Below are positions 15,521-25,754 of a stretch of 64,000 bases of DNA, piece by piece. The DNA lies in contig NZ_JAGINW010000001.1 in assembly GCF_017876405.1 (NCBI RefSeq), forward strand, positions 8,073,203-8,137,202. The letters are read 5' to 3'. This stretch comes from Kibdelosporangium banguiense (lineage in GTDB: Bacteria > Actinomycetota > Actinomycetes > Mycobacteriales > Pseudonocardiaceae). Below the pieces are notes generated by a model that was not told the origin of the DNA, searched no databases, and was given only the letters and a program-made list of their open reading frames with translations. A program made the translations under genes and the position numbers. Numbering within the stretch: position 1 is the stretch's first letter; each line of letters starts with the position of its first letter.

Positions 15521-17718
15521 ACCGGGACACGCTGTTCCGGCTCGCCGAGGTGGCCATGTGCGCGGTCGCGACGATCGCGACCGGGCTGCTGTACGGCCGG
15601 TTCTTCGCGTCCCTCGGCTATCTGCCAGCGGTTTGCGTCGCCGCACTGGTCGGTGCCCTGGTCGCTGCGGTGACCGGGCTGCGGCGGTGGCGGATGTCGC
15701 TGACCCTGCTGTTGGCGGTCGCCGGCTTCGCAGTCGTGGCCGTCTACGGCGTGTTCCGCAGCACCCTCTACTTTGGCCTGCCCACCTGGAACACCGCGTC
15801 GCAGCTGGCGCGGGGCGTGCTCGACGGATGGGTACGCATGCTCCTGGTGGCACCGCCCGCGGACACCCAGGCAGATCTGCTGATCACCCCGGTGCTCATC
15901 ACCTGGATCGCGGCGTTCACGGCGGCCACACTCGCTTTGCGGACCCGAAGTGTGCTCGCACCGATCGCACCCGCCCTGGTGGCGTTCGCCCTTGCGTTGC
16001 TGTACCTCGGAAAACAGCCCGGTATCCACCTCACAGCCACGATCCTCTTCCTGGCGGCCGGGCTTTCGCTGATGTTGCTGCGGACCATCCGCGTCGGGGC
16101 CTGGTCGGAGCGCGACCAGAGAACAATGACCAGCAGGCTGGTTTTCGGCGTGCCTGCCGTGGTCGTGATCGCGGTGCCTGCCGTTCTCTATGGTCAGGTA
16201 TCGCCGTTGGCCTCGGGTGAGCAGCGGTTCGACCCACGCACGCTCAGGCCTCCGCCGGTGCGGATCATCGACACGCTCACCCCACTGGCCACGCTCAAGG
16301 GGCAGCTGCGGGAGGAACCGCCCCGCCGGTTGTTCACCGTGCGCGTGGACGGCCAGGAGCGGCTGGACCGGATCAGAGTCGCCGCGTTGAACCAGTTCGA
16401 TGGCGTGTCATGGGCGTCGACGGACCAATTCCTGATCGCAGGCCGTCAGCTCGCGGCGGATCCCGCGATGACCAAATCCCGGACGGTGTCCGCACGCGTC
16501 GAAATCGAGGACCTCAGCGGACCGTTCCTGCCTGCGATCGGCTGGCCCGATCGGCTCGACATCGCACAGAGCGACGAGAACCCTGTCGGCTTCAGCACGA
16601 CTTCCGGCGTGCTCGTCAGCACCCTGCGGTCATTGCGCGGAGTCACATACGACGTTGCCGGGGAAGTAACCGACCGCGACGACGGGCTGTTCCGGGCGAC
16701 ACCGACCACCACACCGGAATACCGCGGCAACACCGAATTGCCGGGAGACATGCCGCCGCTGTTGCGGGCGCTGGCACAGCAGCTCACAGCCACCGAACCG
16801 ACGCCGTACGGCAAGCTGTTGGCGATCGAGGAGCACTTGCGTGGCCTGCCATACGGGCTCGAGGGGCTTTCCGGACACTCCTATGCCGCCCTGGTCAGGC
16901 TGCTGACCCGGACCAGCGTCGGAAACGCCGAGCAGAACGCGTCGGCATTCGCGGTACTTGCCCGAAGTGCGGGTTTCCCGGCAAGGGTCGCCGTCGGGTA
17001 CAGGCTCGGCGAAAGGTCGGGCGACTCCTACGTCGTGACCACCCATGACGCACACGCCTGGGCAGAGGTGCACTTCGACGACTACGGCTGGGTCGCGTTC
17101 GAGCCCACCGACATGTCGCAGGGCGGCTCCGGATCATCGGACCGGCCGACAACCGCTCCGCGACCCGCGGAAGCTCCAGTGGCCCAGCCGCCTGCGGACG
17201 TGCGGCCGCCGCCGACGGCTCCACGGCCGGGAAACAACCAGCGAGAAGGGCTGTTGGAGGCAGCGTTCGTGGCTGCCGGTCCCATGGCTCTCCTCGTCCT
17301 CCTGATGTTGACGATCTTGGGATTGAAGGCACGCAGACGACGGCGCCGCCGCCGTGCGCGTGGCAACGCCGCACGTGTGATGGGGGCATGGCAGGAAGCC
17401 GCAGACCGGCTGATCGAACGGGGCATTCCGACATCGGGGTCGCTTACCGCCAGTGAGATCGCGGTACACGCTACGGGTACGCTGGGTAATGCCGCGAACC
17501 CGTTGGTGGAAATGGTGCCATTGGCCACGATGGCGGTGTACGCGCGCGACGAGCCGGACGACGATGACGTGTACCGGGCGTGGCAGCTTGAGTCGCAACT
17601 GCGGCGGCAGCTGTACCCGGGACGCTTCTCCGTGCGACGGCTCCGGGCGAGGCTCGATCCGCGGCCGGTCATCGCCGGGTGGCGGCAGGCCAGACAACCG
17701 GGGGAGTCACCGAGATGA
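15517..17718 (+). CDS. TgpA-type transglutaminase-like membrane protein (DUF3488/DUF4129)
   Basis: A 733-aa protein starting at ATG 15517 in an ATGA overlap with the DUF58 gene. Residues ~5-210 contain about six membrane helices (DUF3488). A periplasm-side region carries the transglutaminase core with Cys equivalent region LLTRTSVGNAEQNASAFAVLARSAGFPARV, then HAWAEVHFDDYGWVAFEPTD holding the His and Asp. The expected catalytic Cys position reads NAEQNASAF (G-x-C-x-x-F pattern replaced), so the Cys appears missing and the domain may be inactive. A Pro-rich linker, one more membrane helix (~575-600) and a DUF4129-like cytoplasmic tail follow. Confidence 0.85.
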   Translation: MNRDTLFRLAEVAMCAVATIATGLLYGRFFASLGYLPAVCVAALVGALVAAVTGLRRWRMSLTLLLAVAGFAVVAVYGVFRSTLYFGLPTWNTASQLARGVLDGWVRMLLVAPPADTQADLLITPVLITWIAAFTAATLALRTRSVLAPIAPALVAFALALLYLGKQPGIHLTATILFLAAGLSLMLLRTIRVGAWSERDQRTMTSRLVFGVPAVVVIAVPAVLYGQVSPLASGEQRFDPRTLRPPPVRIIDTLTPLATLKGQLREEPPRRLFTVRVDGQERLDRIRVAALNQFDGVSWASTDQFLIAGRQLAADPAMTKSRTVSARVEIEDLSGPFLPAIGWPDRLDIAQSDENPVGFSTTSGVLVSTLRSLRGVTYDVAGEVTDRDDGLFRATPTTTPEYRGNTELPGDMPPLLRALAQQLTATEPTPYGKLLAIEEHLRGLPYGLEGLSGHSYAALVRLLTRTSVGNAEQNASAFAVLARSAGFPARVAVGYRLGERSGDSYVVTTHDAHAWAEVHFDDYGWVAFEPTDMSQGGSGSSDRPTTAPRPAEAPVAQPPADVRPPPTAPRPGNNQREGLLEAAFVAAGPMALLVLLMLTILGLKARRRRRRRRARGNAARVMGAWQEAADRLIERGIPTSGSLTASEIAVHATGTLGNAANPLVEMVPLATMAVYARDEPDDDDVYRAWQLESQLRRQLYPGRFSVRRLRARLDPRPVIAGWRQARQPGESPR

Positions 17719-20621
17719 TCAGTATCAGTGGTCACGTGGCGCGTTGGGCCGGCCCGATATGGCAGGGGCGGCGTGTGGTGGCGGGGGTCGTCGCAGTCGC
17801 CACGGTGGCCACGGGAATTGTCGTCGGCTGGGATCACGCGGGCGACCGCGCCCCACAGGTCCGGTTACACCCGGGCACTGCATGGGTCGCGTCCGACGAG
17901 GTCGGGCAGCTGACCCTGCTGGACGGCGCCTCGGGAGAGGTGGCCGCCCAGGTCCAGGTCGGCCAGCCAGGCACTGACCTGTACGCCACGCAGCAAGGGG
18001 CAGCTGGATACGTCCTCAACCGCGCGGCGGGGTCTGTCATCCGTGTTGACGGCGCGACGCTCGGGCTCTCCCGCCCGTTGGCACCGGCCGCGGGAGCCGG
18101 TGCTCAGCTCAGCGTGTTCCCGACGCCGCACGCGCTCTACATCCTGGACACAGCGCGCGGACTGCTCATGAAGGCAGACCCGGAGACACTGGAATCCCGG
18201 GGAGATCCACACCAGCTGACCGCCGGGGCGTCGGTGGACGGGGCCGTGATGGACGCCGACGGTCACCTCTGGGCGCTCGACCAGCAGTCCGGCGAACTGG
18301 TCTGGTTCTCCGACGGGACCCGCCAGGCACGGCCCCAGGCGCACACCCCCGGCAGGAGCAAGCTGACCCAGACCGCGGGCGGGCCTGCTCTGCTGGACTC
18401 GGCGCGCGGCGCAGTGGAGTTCCTGGACCCGAAAACCGGTCTGGTCCAGCAGTCGGCCGCGATACAACTCCAGCCTGACGACACTGTGGCGGTGAGCGGG
18501 TCCGCGGACGAACGCAGGCTGCTGGTCGCGGTCGGCGCCCGCGGACAGTTCGTGAGCTGCTCATCCGGCAACAACGCGTGTGCCGCTCCGGTCGAGTTGA
18601 GCCAAGGTCCGGCGGATCTTGGCGAGCCGGTCGAAGCGAATGGCCACGCGGTGGTGCCCGACTACGCGACCGGCCGGATCTGGATCGTCGACCTCGCCGC
18701 GGGGCGAGTGGTGGCCGAACGCCGGCTTTTCGACCGTTCCGTGCGATTCGAGCTGCTCGTCCGGGACGGTGTGGTCTTCTACAACGACCCCCGCGGCGAG
18801 CAGGCCGGTGTCATCGACCTCGACGGCCGGATCCGGCCGATCACCAAGTACCGGCCAGGACAACCGACTCAGACGCCACCCTCGGCCGCGGTTTCCACCG
18901 GGCCCGGCTCAGCCTCGCAAGTCGCGGCACCACCGCCCACCGGCCCACGACCTGTCACCCAGCCTGCCCCAGAGGTATCCATCGCGATCAGCCCGCGCAA
19001 CCGGGGACTTGTCGGCGAGGAGTTCGGGTTCATGGTGACGGCCAAAGGTGCGCGGCGCCTCAGTAGTGCACAGTGGACATTCGGCGACGGCACTGGGGCG
19101 ACCGGCTTCGTGCCGCGGCACAAGTACGACCGCGCTGGGACGTACTCGGTCGCTGTCGCGGCGCGATCGCGTGAAGGGCAGGCCGTCAACGCGACGGCCC
19201 AGGTCGTGGTCGACTCCCCGGACTCGCCGCCGACTATTGTCCGGATCAACGTCGAGCCCGAGACTCCTCGCGTTGGTGAGCAGGTACGGTTCAGCGCCGA
19301 ACTGGCCGGTGGGCGGCTGCAGGGCTCGGCGTGGACAGTGACCGGGGAAGCAGGCACCGAAGCCACCTCGAACGAGGCGGTGCTCCAGCACGTTTTCACC
19401 AAGCCGGGCACGTACACCGCGACCCACACCGTGACCTCCGGTAGCGCGACAGTTCAGCAGTCCAAACAGTTCACCGTGACGCCCGAGACGCCCGAAGTGC
19501 GCTGTGGAGACGTCATCAGGGCTGACACCGTCCTGACCAAGGACCTCAACTGCACCGGCGACGTCGGCCTGAAGATCGCCGCCGGCGACGTCGTACTCGA
19601 CCTCGGCGGCCACAAGATCGCCACTGACAACCCTCAGGCGCCGCGGAAGGGGATCGTCCTCGCGGAGACCATCAGGAACGTCACCATTCGCAATGGCACG
19701 GTCACCCAGTTCCGGACGGGTGTCGAAATGATTGACGTTTCGGATGTCACTCTCGCAAATGTGACCGTGTCCGGGTCGCCTGCGCCGCGTGACAAAGAAT
19801 TTTTCGGGGTCCTCGCCGAAAAGGCCCGCAATGTCCGGATGCGCAGCGTCACACTGAACGGTTTCAGTCCTTTCTACTTCGAGCGAGAGTCGTCGGTCGT
19901 ATTTACCGGGTCGAGTATCGTGGGAGATGACGCCCAGGGGTCGTCCTATTGCGCCCACAGTACGTGTGCCTTCCAGGCGGAAACCGACATTCGAGTGAGA
20001 TATCTCATGTGTAGTTTTAACCCGGGTGCCAGTTCCGTGATGAGCATCGAATCGAGTGTCGTGGTCCTCGTCGAGTATTTCGGGGGCGGCTGCAACGAGA
20101 CCTCGGTGAGCAACAACCTGGTGAAGGGTCTTATCAACGTGGACGGCGACAGAAACGTCGTCACCAGAAACAAGATGGAAAAGAATCCCACTATGATAGT
20201 GCGTGGGGAGTTCGTTGTTTCTTACAATGAGTTCGCTGGCGCGGAAACGCAGGGATTGAGTCTCGATGATGGCTGGGGCTCGATCAAGGGTGAGGTGATT
20301 GGAAACAGCTTCACCGGCAGCAGGGGGCATGGTATGCGGGTGGTTCAGGATGTTCCGAACGCCCCGGTCGGACCCCTGAAGATCTCGGACAACAAGTTCA
20401 TTTCCAACGGCCTTGATCCAGAGTATCCGGAATACGGGCGCGATGGTCTTCGGATCGAGGATCTCGTTGCGGGTAGTCATGTCGAGGTGTCGAACAACCA
20501 TGCGGAGAACAACGCTGAATATGGCATGATCGCTCCCCCTGGAGTCGTGACGATCGACGTGGGGAACACCGCGAAAGGAAACCCGAAAGGGTGTGCCGGT
20601 ATCGTCTGCCAGCCGTTATGA
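17715..20621 (+). CDS. Membrane-anchored propeller-PKD-beta-helix protein
   Basis: A 968-aa protein starting at ATG 17715 in an ATGA overlap with the transglutaminase gene. A signal-anchor (VVAGVVAVATVATGIVVGW) lies at residues ~20-42. Residues ~55-385 form a beta-propeller-like region (repeated short strands such as GQLTLLDGASGEVAAQV). A Pro-rich linker precedes two PKD domains (one with the WTFGDGTGATG motif). From ~600 to the end is a right-handed parallel beta-helix (VVLDLGGHKIATDN, NVTIRNGTVTQF). The layout suggests an extracellular, wall-facing binding or polysaccharide-interacting protein. Its coupling to MoxR-DUF58-TgpA suggests it is a substrate or partner of that machinery; this is inference. 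It ends overlapping the convergent TIR gene. Confidence 0.8.
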   Translation: MISISGHVARWAGPIWQGRRVVAGVVAVATVATGIVVGWDHAGDRAPQVRLHPGTAWVASDEVGQLTLLDGASGEVAAQVQVGQPGTDLYATQQGAAGYVLNRAAGSVIRVDGATLGLSRPLAPAAGAGAQLSVFPTPHALYILDTARGLLMKADPETLESRGDPHQLTAGASVDGAVMDADGHLWALDQQSGELVWFSDGTRQARPQAHTPGRSKLTQTAGGPALLDSARGAVEFLDPKTGLVQQSAAIQLQPDDTVAVSGSADERRLLVAVGARGQFVSCSSGNNACAAPVELSQGPADLGEPVEANGHAVVPDYATGRIWIVDLAAGRVVAERRLFDRSVRFELLVRDGVVFYNDPRGEQAGVIDLDGRIRPITKYRPGQPTQTPPSAAVSTGPGSASQVAAPPPTGPRPVTQPAPEVSIAISPRNRGLVGEEFGFMVTAKGARRLSSAQWTFGDGTGATGFVPRHKYDRAGTYSVAVAARSREGQAVNATAQVVVDSPDSPPTIVRINVEPETPRVGEQVRFSAELAGGRLQGSAWTVTGEAGTEATSNEAVLQHVFTKPGTYTATHTVTSGSATVQQSKQFTVTPETPEVRCGDVIRADTVLTKDLNCTGDVGLKIAAGDVVLDLGGHKIATDNPQAPRKGIVLAETIRNVTIRNGTVTQFRTGVEMIDVSDVTLANVTVSGSPAPRDKEFFGVLAEKARNVRMRSVTLNGFSPFYFERESSVVFTGSSIVGDDAQGSSYCAHSTCAFQAETDIRVRYLMCSFNPGASSVMSIESSVVVLVEYFGGGCNETSVSNNLVKGLINVDGDRNVVTRNKMEKNPTMIVRGEFVVSYNEFAGAETQGLSLDDGWGSIKGEVIGNSFTGSRGHGMRVVQDVPNAPVGPLKISDNKFISNGLDPEYPEYGRDGLRIEDLVAGSHVEVSNNHAENNAEYGMIAPPGVVTIDVGNTAKGNPKGCAGIVCQPL

Positions 20622-23600
20622 GCAAGGTCGAGCGGGATCGGCCCCGGCCGGTAGAAGTTCGCGCTCTTCGGGCGTGTAGTCGCGATTGTTGATGCGGCAC
20701 AGCTGGTCGATCCAATGCTGTGGCGTCATGTCGATCGCGACCGGCCTGTTCGCGGTGGCGGCGACCAGGACGTTGTCGCGTATCGCCCAGGCGCTTGTCG
20801 GCCCGGGAACGCGGACGCTGGCAACGGCGATGCCGGTTTCGGGATCCCAGACCTGCACAGTGCCGCTGCCCGCATCGGCGATCAGCTTGCCGTCGGCGGA
20901 GAACGCCACAAGTGACAGTTCACCCGGCATCGGCCTCGGCGGCGGTCTCGGGCTGTCGACTTCTGGAGTCCACAACTCGAGTTGCCCGTCGTTCTTGTAG
21001 TGCAGTGCGACCCGGATGGGGGCCGTTTCGGAGATCACCGCGGCAGCCTGGCTTCCCGGCCGGGGTTGCATGGATCGCGCGAGCGTAGCCATGGTGACGT
21101 CCCACAACTCGACGCCGTCCGTCGACGTGACGACCATGAAGCCGGACTGTCCGGGCACCGGGATCGCGACGGCACGCTGGGAGAAGTCGTACGTCTTGGC
21201 ATTCTCTCCGTTACGCAGGTCGAGCACGTTGGTCATCTGCTCGCCTGTGCTGACTCGCCACGTGGCGACCCTGGCGCTGATCACCAAGGCGACCTCGTCT
21301 TCACGGGTGGGAACAATGGAAGCGTTCGGGCTCTTTCCGATGGCGGCAGGGTCGACGACCATGTCCTTGGGCGGGGTGATCCGGCGTTCCGTGGCGAAAT
21401 CGGCGGCTGAAAGCACCACGAGTTCGCCGGTTTCGCCGAGCGCCAGCAGCCGTTTGCCGTCGTCGGTGAAGGCCAGCCGAGGGTTCTTGGCCAGCCGGAG
21501 TTTGCCTGCCGTCGTCCCCGGCCCGCCGGCCCGTCGCCGTCGGGTGGTGAGGTCTGTTGCGAGCAGTCCCTGGTCGGTCAACGTCACCAGCAGATGTCCG
21601 TCCGGGCTCAACGCCGTGAAACCGGGATCCGTCGAAGGAACGGATTGGGTGAAGTCGTCAACGGGGCCGGTCGCATGCAAGCGGAACAGTGTGCCGTCGG
21701 TGCCGAACATGAAGACCGTGGGCGGCCCTGACTTGCCCGGCACCACCATGATCGGTTCCGTGTTGTACTTCGTGAGGTCGTTCTCCGGCTGCCGGTAGGG
21801 CTTGGGCGGGCACTGGAGCGAATACGTGTCGCCGGTGGCCAGGTCGATCAGCACGAGCTGCCGGAAGGACGCTGGGGCCGACCCGTCGTCGACCACGGCG
21901 TATCTGCCGCTCAAGTCCGTCAGACCTTGGGCGGTTGCCGGGCAGCCGGGCGTGTACCGGCTGAAGCGAACCGCGCCGGTGGCGGGGTCCACGATGGACA
22001 GTCGATTGTTCTCGCAGTCGGCGGCCACGCCACGCGGCGTGATGAAATCCACTGTGGTGTCCCGCAGAGTGGCACCCGTGTCCAAGTCACGCAGGACGTT
22101 GTGCCGTGTCCCATCCAGGCGCTGTTCGCTGAACCACGCGCTCTTGCCGTCCGGCTCGATTCGTTGGACGGAAACAGCTTCGACAGGTGCGTCTGCGGTG
22201 AAGCCGTCCGTTGCCGGTTGGCGCTGCGTGATATCCCATACTTCGACGGAGTTCGACGTCGCCGGTCCTGTTCGCCGCAACGTCACCACGAACAGTTGGC
22301 TGTCCGGGGAAAAAGCCGCGCTGGAAAGGCTGGTCGGTTGCTTGGTGTCGGCCGGGCCTTCGGGGGACCGCAGCGGGACCGGACCGCTGCGCCGGCTGAT
22401 GTCCCAGAGCGAGATAGTGCCGCGTTCGTCGATGACCGCGAGCCAACGGCCGTCCGGGCTCACCAGGATTCCCCGCTGGCCGGGCATGGTGGTCACGAAC
22501 CAGCTTTGCGGTGCGGTCCCGAACAGGCCGGTCCACACGGTGATCTTGCCGTCCTCTTCCGCGACCGCGGTTACCTGGCCGTCCTCGGAGGTGGCGAGCC
22601 CGTTCACGGTTGCCGACCACAGGCCTGAACGGACCTCGTCGACTGCCGCGTACTTGAGGTACTGCTGCAACAGTGCCGCGTACGCCTCCGGCCGGTTCGA
22701 GTCGTGGCGCCAGGCCGCCTGGGCGAACTGCAGTGCTGCCAACGGATTGGTGTCGCTGCGCCGCAACGACTCCTGTCCCAGGGCGACCGCTGCGGTCTGT
22801 CGCAACTGGTCGGTGAGTTCGTTGTTGCGGTTGATGGCCACCACGGCGGACACGGCCCCGACCAGGGCGAGCACTCCGATCAACGCGGTGATCATCCTCA
22901 GTCGGCGTGATCCCCGGCGCTCATGCGTGCGGCTGGCGGTGATGTACGCGCGTTCGTCGTCGGTGAAACCAGACGGATCCTTGGCGAGCCAGTCCTGTGC
23001 CGTGGCAAGGGGTGCACCACGCAGCAAGGTGCCGTGATCCCGGTTGGCCTGCCGCCACTGCCCGAGCGCGATCCTGAGTTGTTCCTGCCACGACCGGAAG
23101 TCCCGGGCAGCGATCAGCCATTCCCGCAACCTCGGCCATTGCTGGACAAGGTCCTCATGGGCCAGTGCGACGACTTCGGCCTGCCCGGGATCGTGCCGCA
23201 GGACTACCAGGTGGTGTTCGGCGAGTGTCTGCGCCAGGGTGCGGGACTCGGGATCGAGGCGGTCGAGCCGGGCCGGGGCCAGCGTGAACGTCCCGTCGTC
23301 GCCGGGCCTGGCCAGCTGCACGAGCAACCGTTCGGCGAGTTTTTGCTCGTCCGGCAGCAGGTTTCGGTCGTAGACCTCTTGGGCATAGGAGGCCAGCGGC
23401 CCGGCCACTCCACCCTGCTCGTCGTATGTGCGGTGGGTCAGCGTGCCGCCTTGATGCGACTCCCACAGCCGCGTCAGCGCGAACTCCACGATCGGCAACT
23501 GGCTGGGAGCGTCCGTCGTGTCGGCGATGATCCGGTCGACGAGACCCGGTTCGAAGGTCACCAGGGGCAGATCGGCCGGTCCGGTGATCGCTTCCCGCAG

Positions 23601-25373
23601 CTCCGCGGGCCCCATTCTCGGCAGCGGCAGAGTCTGCGGCGCCGGGGCGAACTCAGCGGCGAGCAAGCCGTCGAGATCCTCTGAGCGCGCCGTGAACACG
23701 GCCCGTAGCGCCGGTGTCGTCGCAGGTCGAGGCGGTGCCGCCCGCAGCAGGGCGGCCACGAGGTCGAGCAGTTGCCGTGCCGCGTCCTTCTCGGCCGCGA
23801 CGAGTTGTTCGAACTGGTCCACGAACAGAACCAGGTGCCCGGCCTTCTCGACGATCGCGTCGGCCAGCGAGGCGATGTCCCGGGTGGCCGGCTCGAATCC
23901 CAGAACCGGCGCCAGCGCCCGCCCCAGGAGTTCGCGTGGCTCGACACCGGCGGCCGGCCGCAACGTCGCCAACGCGATGTCGCGCTGGCGTAGCAGGGGG
24001 AAGAGCCCAGCCTGGACGAGCGACGACTTCCCGTTCCCGGACGCCCCGGTGACCAGCACCAGGGGATGCTGCTCGACCAGCGCGGCGAGTTGCCGGATCT
24101 GCGGGTCACGGCCCCGGAAGAACCTCGCGTCCTGCTCCTGGAAAGGCCGCAGGCCGCGATACGGGGACTCAGGCCGCGCGGCCCGATGCAGTTCCGGGTC
24201 CGGCTTGGTCCCGTTCGCGGTGAGCACCGACACGAGCGCGGTGGCGTGAATGGCGCGGATGGACACGTAACGCTGGTTGTCCAAATCGGACGGCGGAGTG
24301 TGGTCGGTGGCGGGCACCTGCAGGTAGTCGGTGTACGCGGCGGTCGCGCGCAGGAACTCGGCCCGGCGTGCGGAGACTGTCGAGGCCAGCGGTGCGAGGG
24401 GACGTTCGTCGATCGTCCGGAACAAGGTGCTAACGCGATCGTCGGTGTGGGTGCGCAACCGCCGCAACCACTCGCCGGTGTCCCGGCTGAGCAGCAGGAG
24501 GCGTGCGGGCGGGAACGTGGGGGAGCGCTCCATCAACGCGGCGGCCATGGCCTGGACCTGCTCGAAGCGGGTCTCGGCGTGGTCGATGACCACCAGGAGC
24601 GGGCTTTCGGTCCGGCTCAGGTTGATCAGGTCGGCGATGGCGGCGTTGTCGTGCACCGCGCCGGCGACCCAGCCGTGCGCGGTCATGTCCTGGCACAACT
24701 GCTGGGCCAGCCGTGTCTTCCCCTGCCCGGCAGGCCCGGTGACCACATGCGCCGACACCGGTTTCGGCGCGCCCAGCCGTGCCTTCAGCTCGGCGAGTTC
24801 GGTCTCCCGCCCGTCGAAGGGCACCAACTGGTACTCGGGACGCAGCCACGCACTGGGCTCCAGGTTCACACTCGGCGGCGTGGCCGTGGCGAAAACCCGG
24901 TTGAGCACCAGGCCAGGGACAAGGTCACCCAGCTCGTCGACCAGACGGGCAAGGTCACGCGTGTCATTACGATGGCTCAGCCGGAGGAACTGACAACGCG
25001 CCAGCGGCGCCAGGTCGGGCGGCAGTTCAGGCTCGGAAAGGCCGACGGTGTGATCCAGGAACACCGGAATTACCCGCAGGCCGTGCCGGAAGGCCTCGAC
25101 AATCTCCCGGTGCACCCAGTCGTCCGGGGCATCGACCTCACGGCGGCGCTGCCGATCAGTGACCGAATGCCACCGCGACCCGATCACCGCGAGCAGCACA
25201 TCGGACTGCCGCAGCCGCTCCAGAATCTTCTGCGCGAAGTCCTCACCAGGGCGAATGGACCTGCTCGCGAGAAACACATGCTCGGCCCCGAACCGGGCCA
25301 CCAGCACCCTGGTGATCAACGTCGCCGCGAACTCGCCGTCCCCGGTGCGGTAGTTGATGAATACCCCACCCAC
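20616..25373 (-). CDS. TIR-domain protein with two P-loop NTPase modules, membrane helix and WD40-like propeller
   Basis: A 1585-aa protein starting at GTG 25373 after a GGGGG ribosome binding site. Residues 1-150 are a TIR domain (VFINYRTGDGEFAATLI; SRSIRPGEDFAQKI; likely catalytic Glu90 in DDWVHREI). A first NTPase follows with Walker A GPAGQGKT (213-220). After a linker comes an nSTAND1-type module beginning SPYRGLRPFQEQDARFFRGR with P-loop TGASGNGKSS and Walker B LVLFVDQFEQL. Near residue ~850 a hydrophobic helix (MITALIGVLALVGAVSAVVAI) precedes a long WD40-like propeller with a Tyr-Thr-Pro-Glu-Glu tail. TIR domains of bacterial sensors commonly cleave NAD+ on activation. A defence or stress-suicide role is likely but unproven. 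Confidence 0.82.
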   Translation of the reverse strand: MGGVFINYRTGDGEFAATLITRVLVARFGAEHVFLASRSIRPGEDFAQKILERLRQSDVLLAVIGSRWHSVTDRQRRREVDAPDDWVHREIVEAFRHGLRVIPVFLDHTVGLSEPELPPDLAPLARCQFLRLSHRNDTRDLARLVDELGDLVPGLVLNRVFATATPPSVNLEPSAWLRPEYQLVPFDGRETELAELKARLGAPKPVSAHVVTGPAGQGKTRLAQQLCQDMTAHGWVAGAVHDNAAIADLINLSRTESPLLVVIDHAETRFEQVQAMAAALMERSPTFPPARLLLLSRDTGEWLRRLRTHTDDRVSTLFRTIDERPLAPLASTVSARRAEFLRATAAYTDYLQVPATDHTPPSDLDNQRYVSIRAIHATALVSVLTANGTKPDPELHRAARPESPYRGLRPFQEQDARFFRGRDPQIRQLAALVEQHPLVLVTGASGNGKSSLVQAGLFPLLRQRDIALATLRPAAGVEPRELLGRALAPVLGFEPATRDIASLADAIVEKAGHLVLFVDQFEQLVAAEKDAARQLLDLVAALLRAAPPRPATTPALRAVFTARSEDLDGLLAAEFAPAPQTLPLPRMGPAELREAITGPADLPLVTFEPGLVDRIIADTTDAPSQLPIVEFALTRLWESHQGGTLTHRTYDEQGGVAGPLASYAQEVYDRNLLPDEQKLAERLLVQLARPGDDGTFTLAPARLDRLDPESRTLAQTLAEHHLVVLRHDPGQAEVVALAHEDLVQQWPRLREWLIAARDFRSWQEQLRIALGQWRQANRDHGTLLRGAPLATAQDWLAKDPSGFTDDERAYITASRTHERRGSRRLRMITALIGVLALVGAVSAVVAINRNNELTDQLRQTAAVALGQESLRRSDTNPLAALQFAQAAWRHDSNRPEAYAALLQQYLKYAAVDEVRSGLWSATVNGLATSEDGQVTAVAEEDGKITVWTGLFGTAPQSWFVTTMPGQRGILVSPDGRWLAVIDERGTISLWDISRRSGPVPLRSPEGPADTKQPTSLSSAAFSPDSQLFVVTLRRTGPATSNSVEVWDITQRQPATDGFTADAPVEAVSVQRIEPDGKSAWFSEQRLDGTRHNVLRDLDTGATLRDTTVDFITPRGVAADCENNRLSIVDPATGAVRFSRYTPGCPATAQGLTDLSGRYAVVDDGSAPASFRQLVLIDLATGDTYSLQCPPKPYRQPENDLTKYNTEPIMVVPGKSGPPTVFMFGTDGTLFRLHATGPVDDFTQSVPSTDPGFTALSPDGHLLVTLTDQGLLATDLTTRRRRAGGPGTTAGKLRLAKNPRLAFTDDGKRLLALGETGELVVLSAADFATERRITPPKDMVVDPAAIGKSPNASIVPTREDEVALVISARVATWRVSTGEQMTNVLDLRNGENAKTYDFSQRAVAIPVPGQSGFMVVTSTDGVELWDVTMATLARSMQPRPGSQAAAVISETAPIRVALHYKNDGQLELWTPEVDSPRPPPRPMPGELSLVAFSADGKLIADAGSGTVQVWDPETGIAVASVRVPGPTSAWAIRDNVLVAATANRPVAIDMTPQHWIDQLCRINNRDYTPEERELLPAGADPARPCS

Positions 25374-25754
25374 GTGACATCCCCCGTGCACCGAGACCTG
25401 ATGAGCCGTCGCTCTCGGTGTCGAGGCTAGCCGTACTGGCGAACACCTGGCCGACCGGTCGCCCTGCTGACCGCGTACGGCCTGCCGACCGGCACCGCGG
25501 TGCAGCAGACGACCGGTACGATTCCGGCCGCAATGGCCGGCCGGCCCCTGGGCAGGACGTTTCACGGGTCCGGTGGTTGGCGAATTCCTGGGTAGTCCAT
25601 GCAGTGGTAATGCGTATGGGTAACTTCTCCCATGAACGGCTGGGCTGTTGGGCTCTTACCTGCCCTGTCGCGCGCGTGTCAATATCGGTATGAAGTGGCT
25701 CCAATTCTGGCACATATTGCTTCAGGTGAACCAGGTCAGTGAGAAAGGATCACC
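25374..25754. other. 381-bp intergenic region with no convincing gene
   Basis: This region lies between the divergent TIR gene start (25373) and the secreted-protein gene (25755). It must hold both promoters. Short ORFs here have no ribosome binding site or family resemblance. A 6-bp hairpin CCGGCC-GCAAT-GGCCGG sits at 25524-25540. GAGAAAGGATCACC just before 25755 is a good ribosome binding site for the downstream gene. Confidence 0.5.

Noticed and set aside
18909-20501. Minus-strand ORF (530 aa) opposite the PKD/beta-helix gene
   Set aside because: Translation is Arg/His/Asp-rich with no family pattern, while the plus strand shows clear domains.
25524-25540. Hairpin CCGGCC-GCAAT-GGCCGG as terminator
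   Set aside because: It lies in front of two divergent genes, not after one, and the 6-bp stem is expected by chance in this composition.
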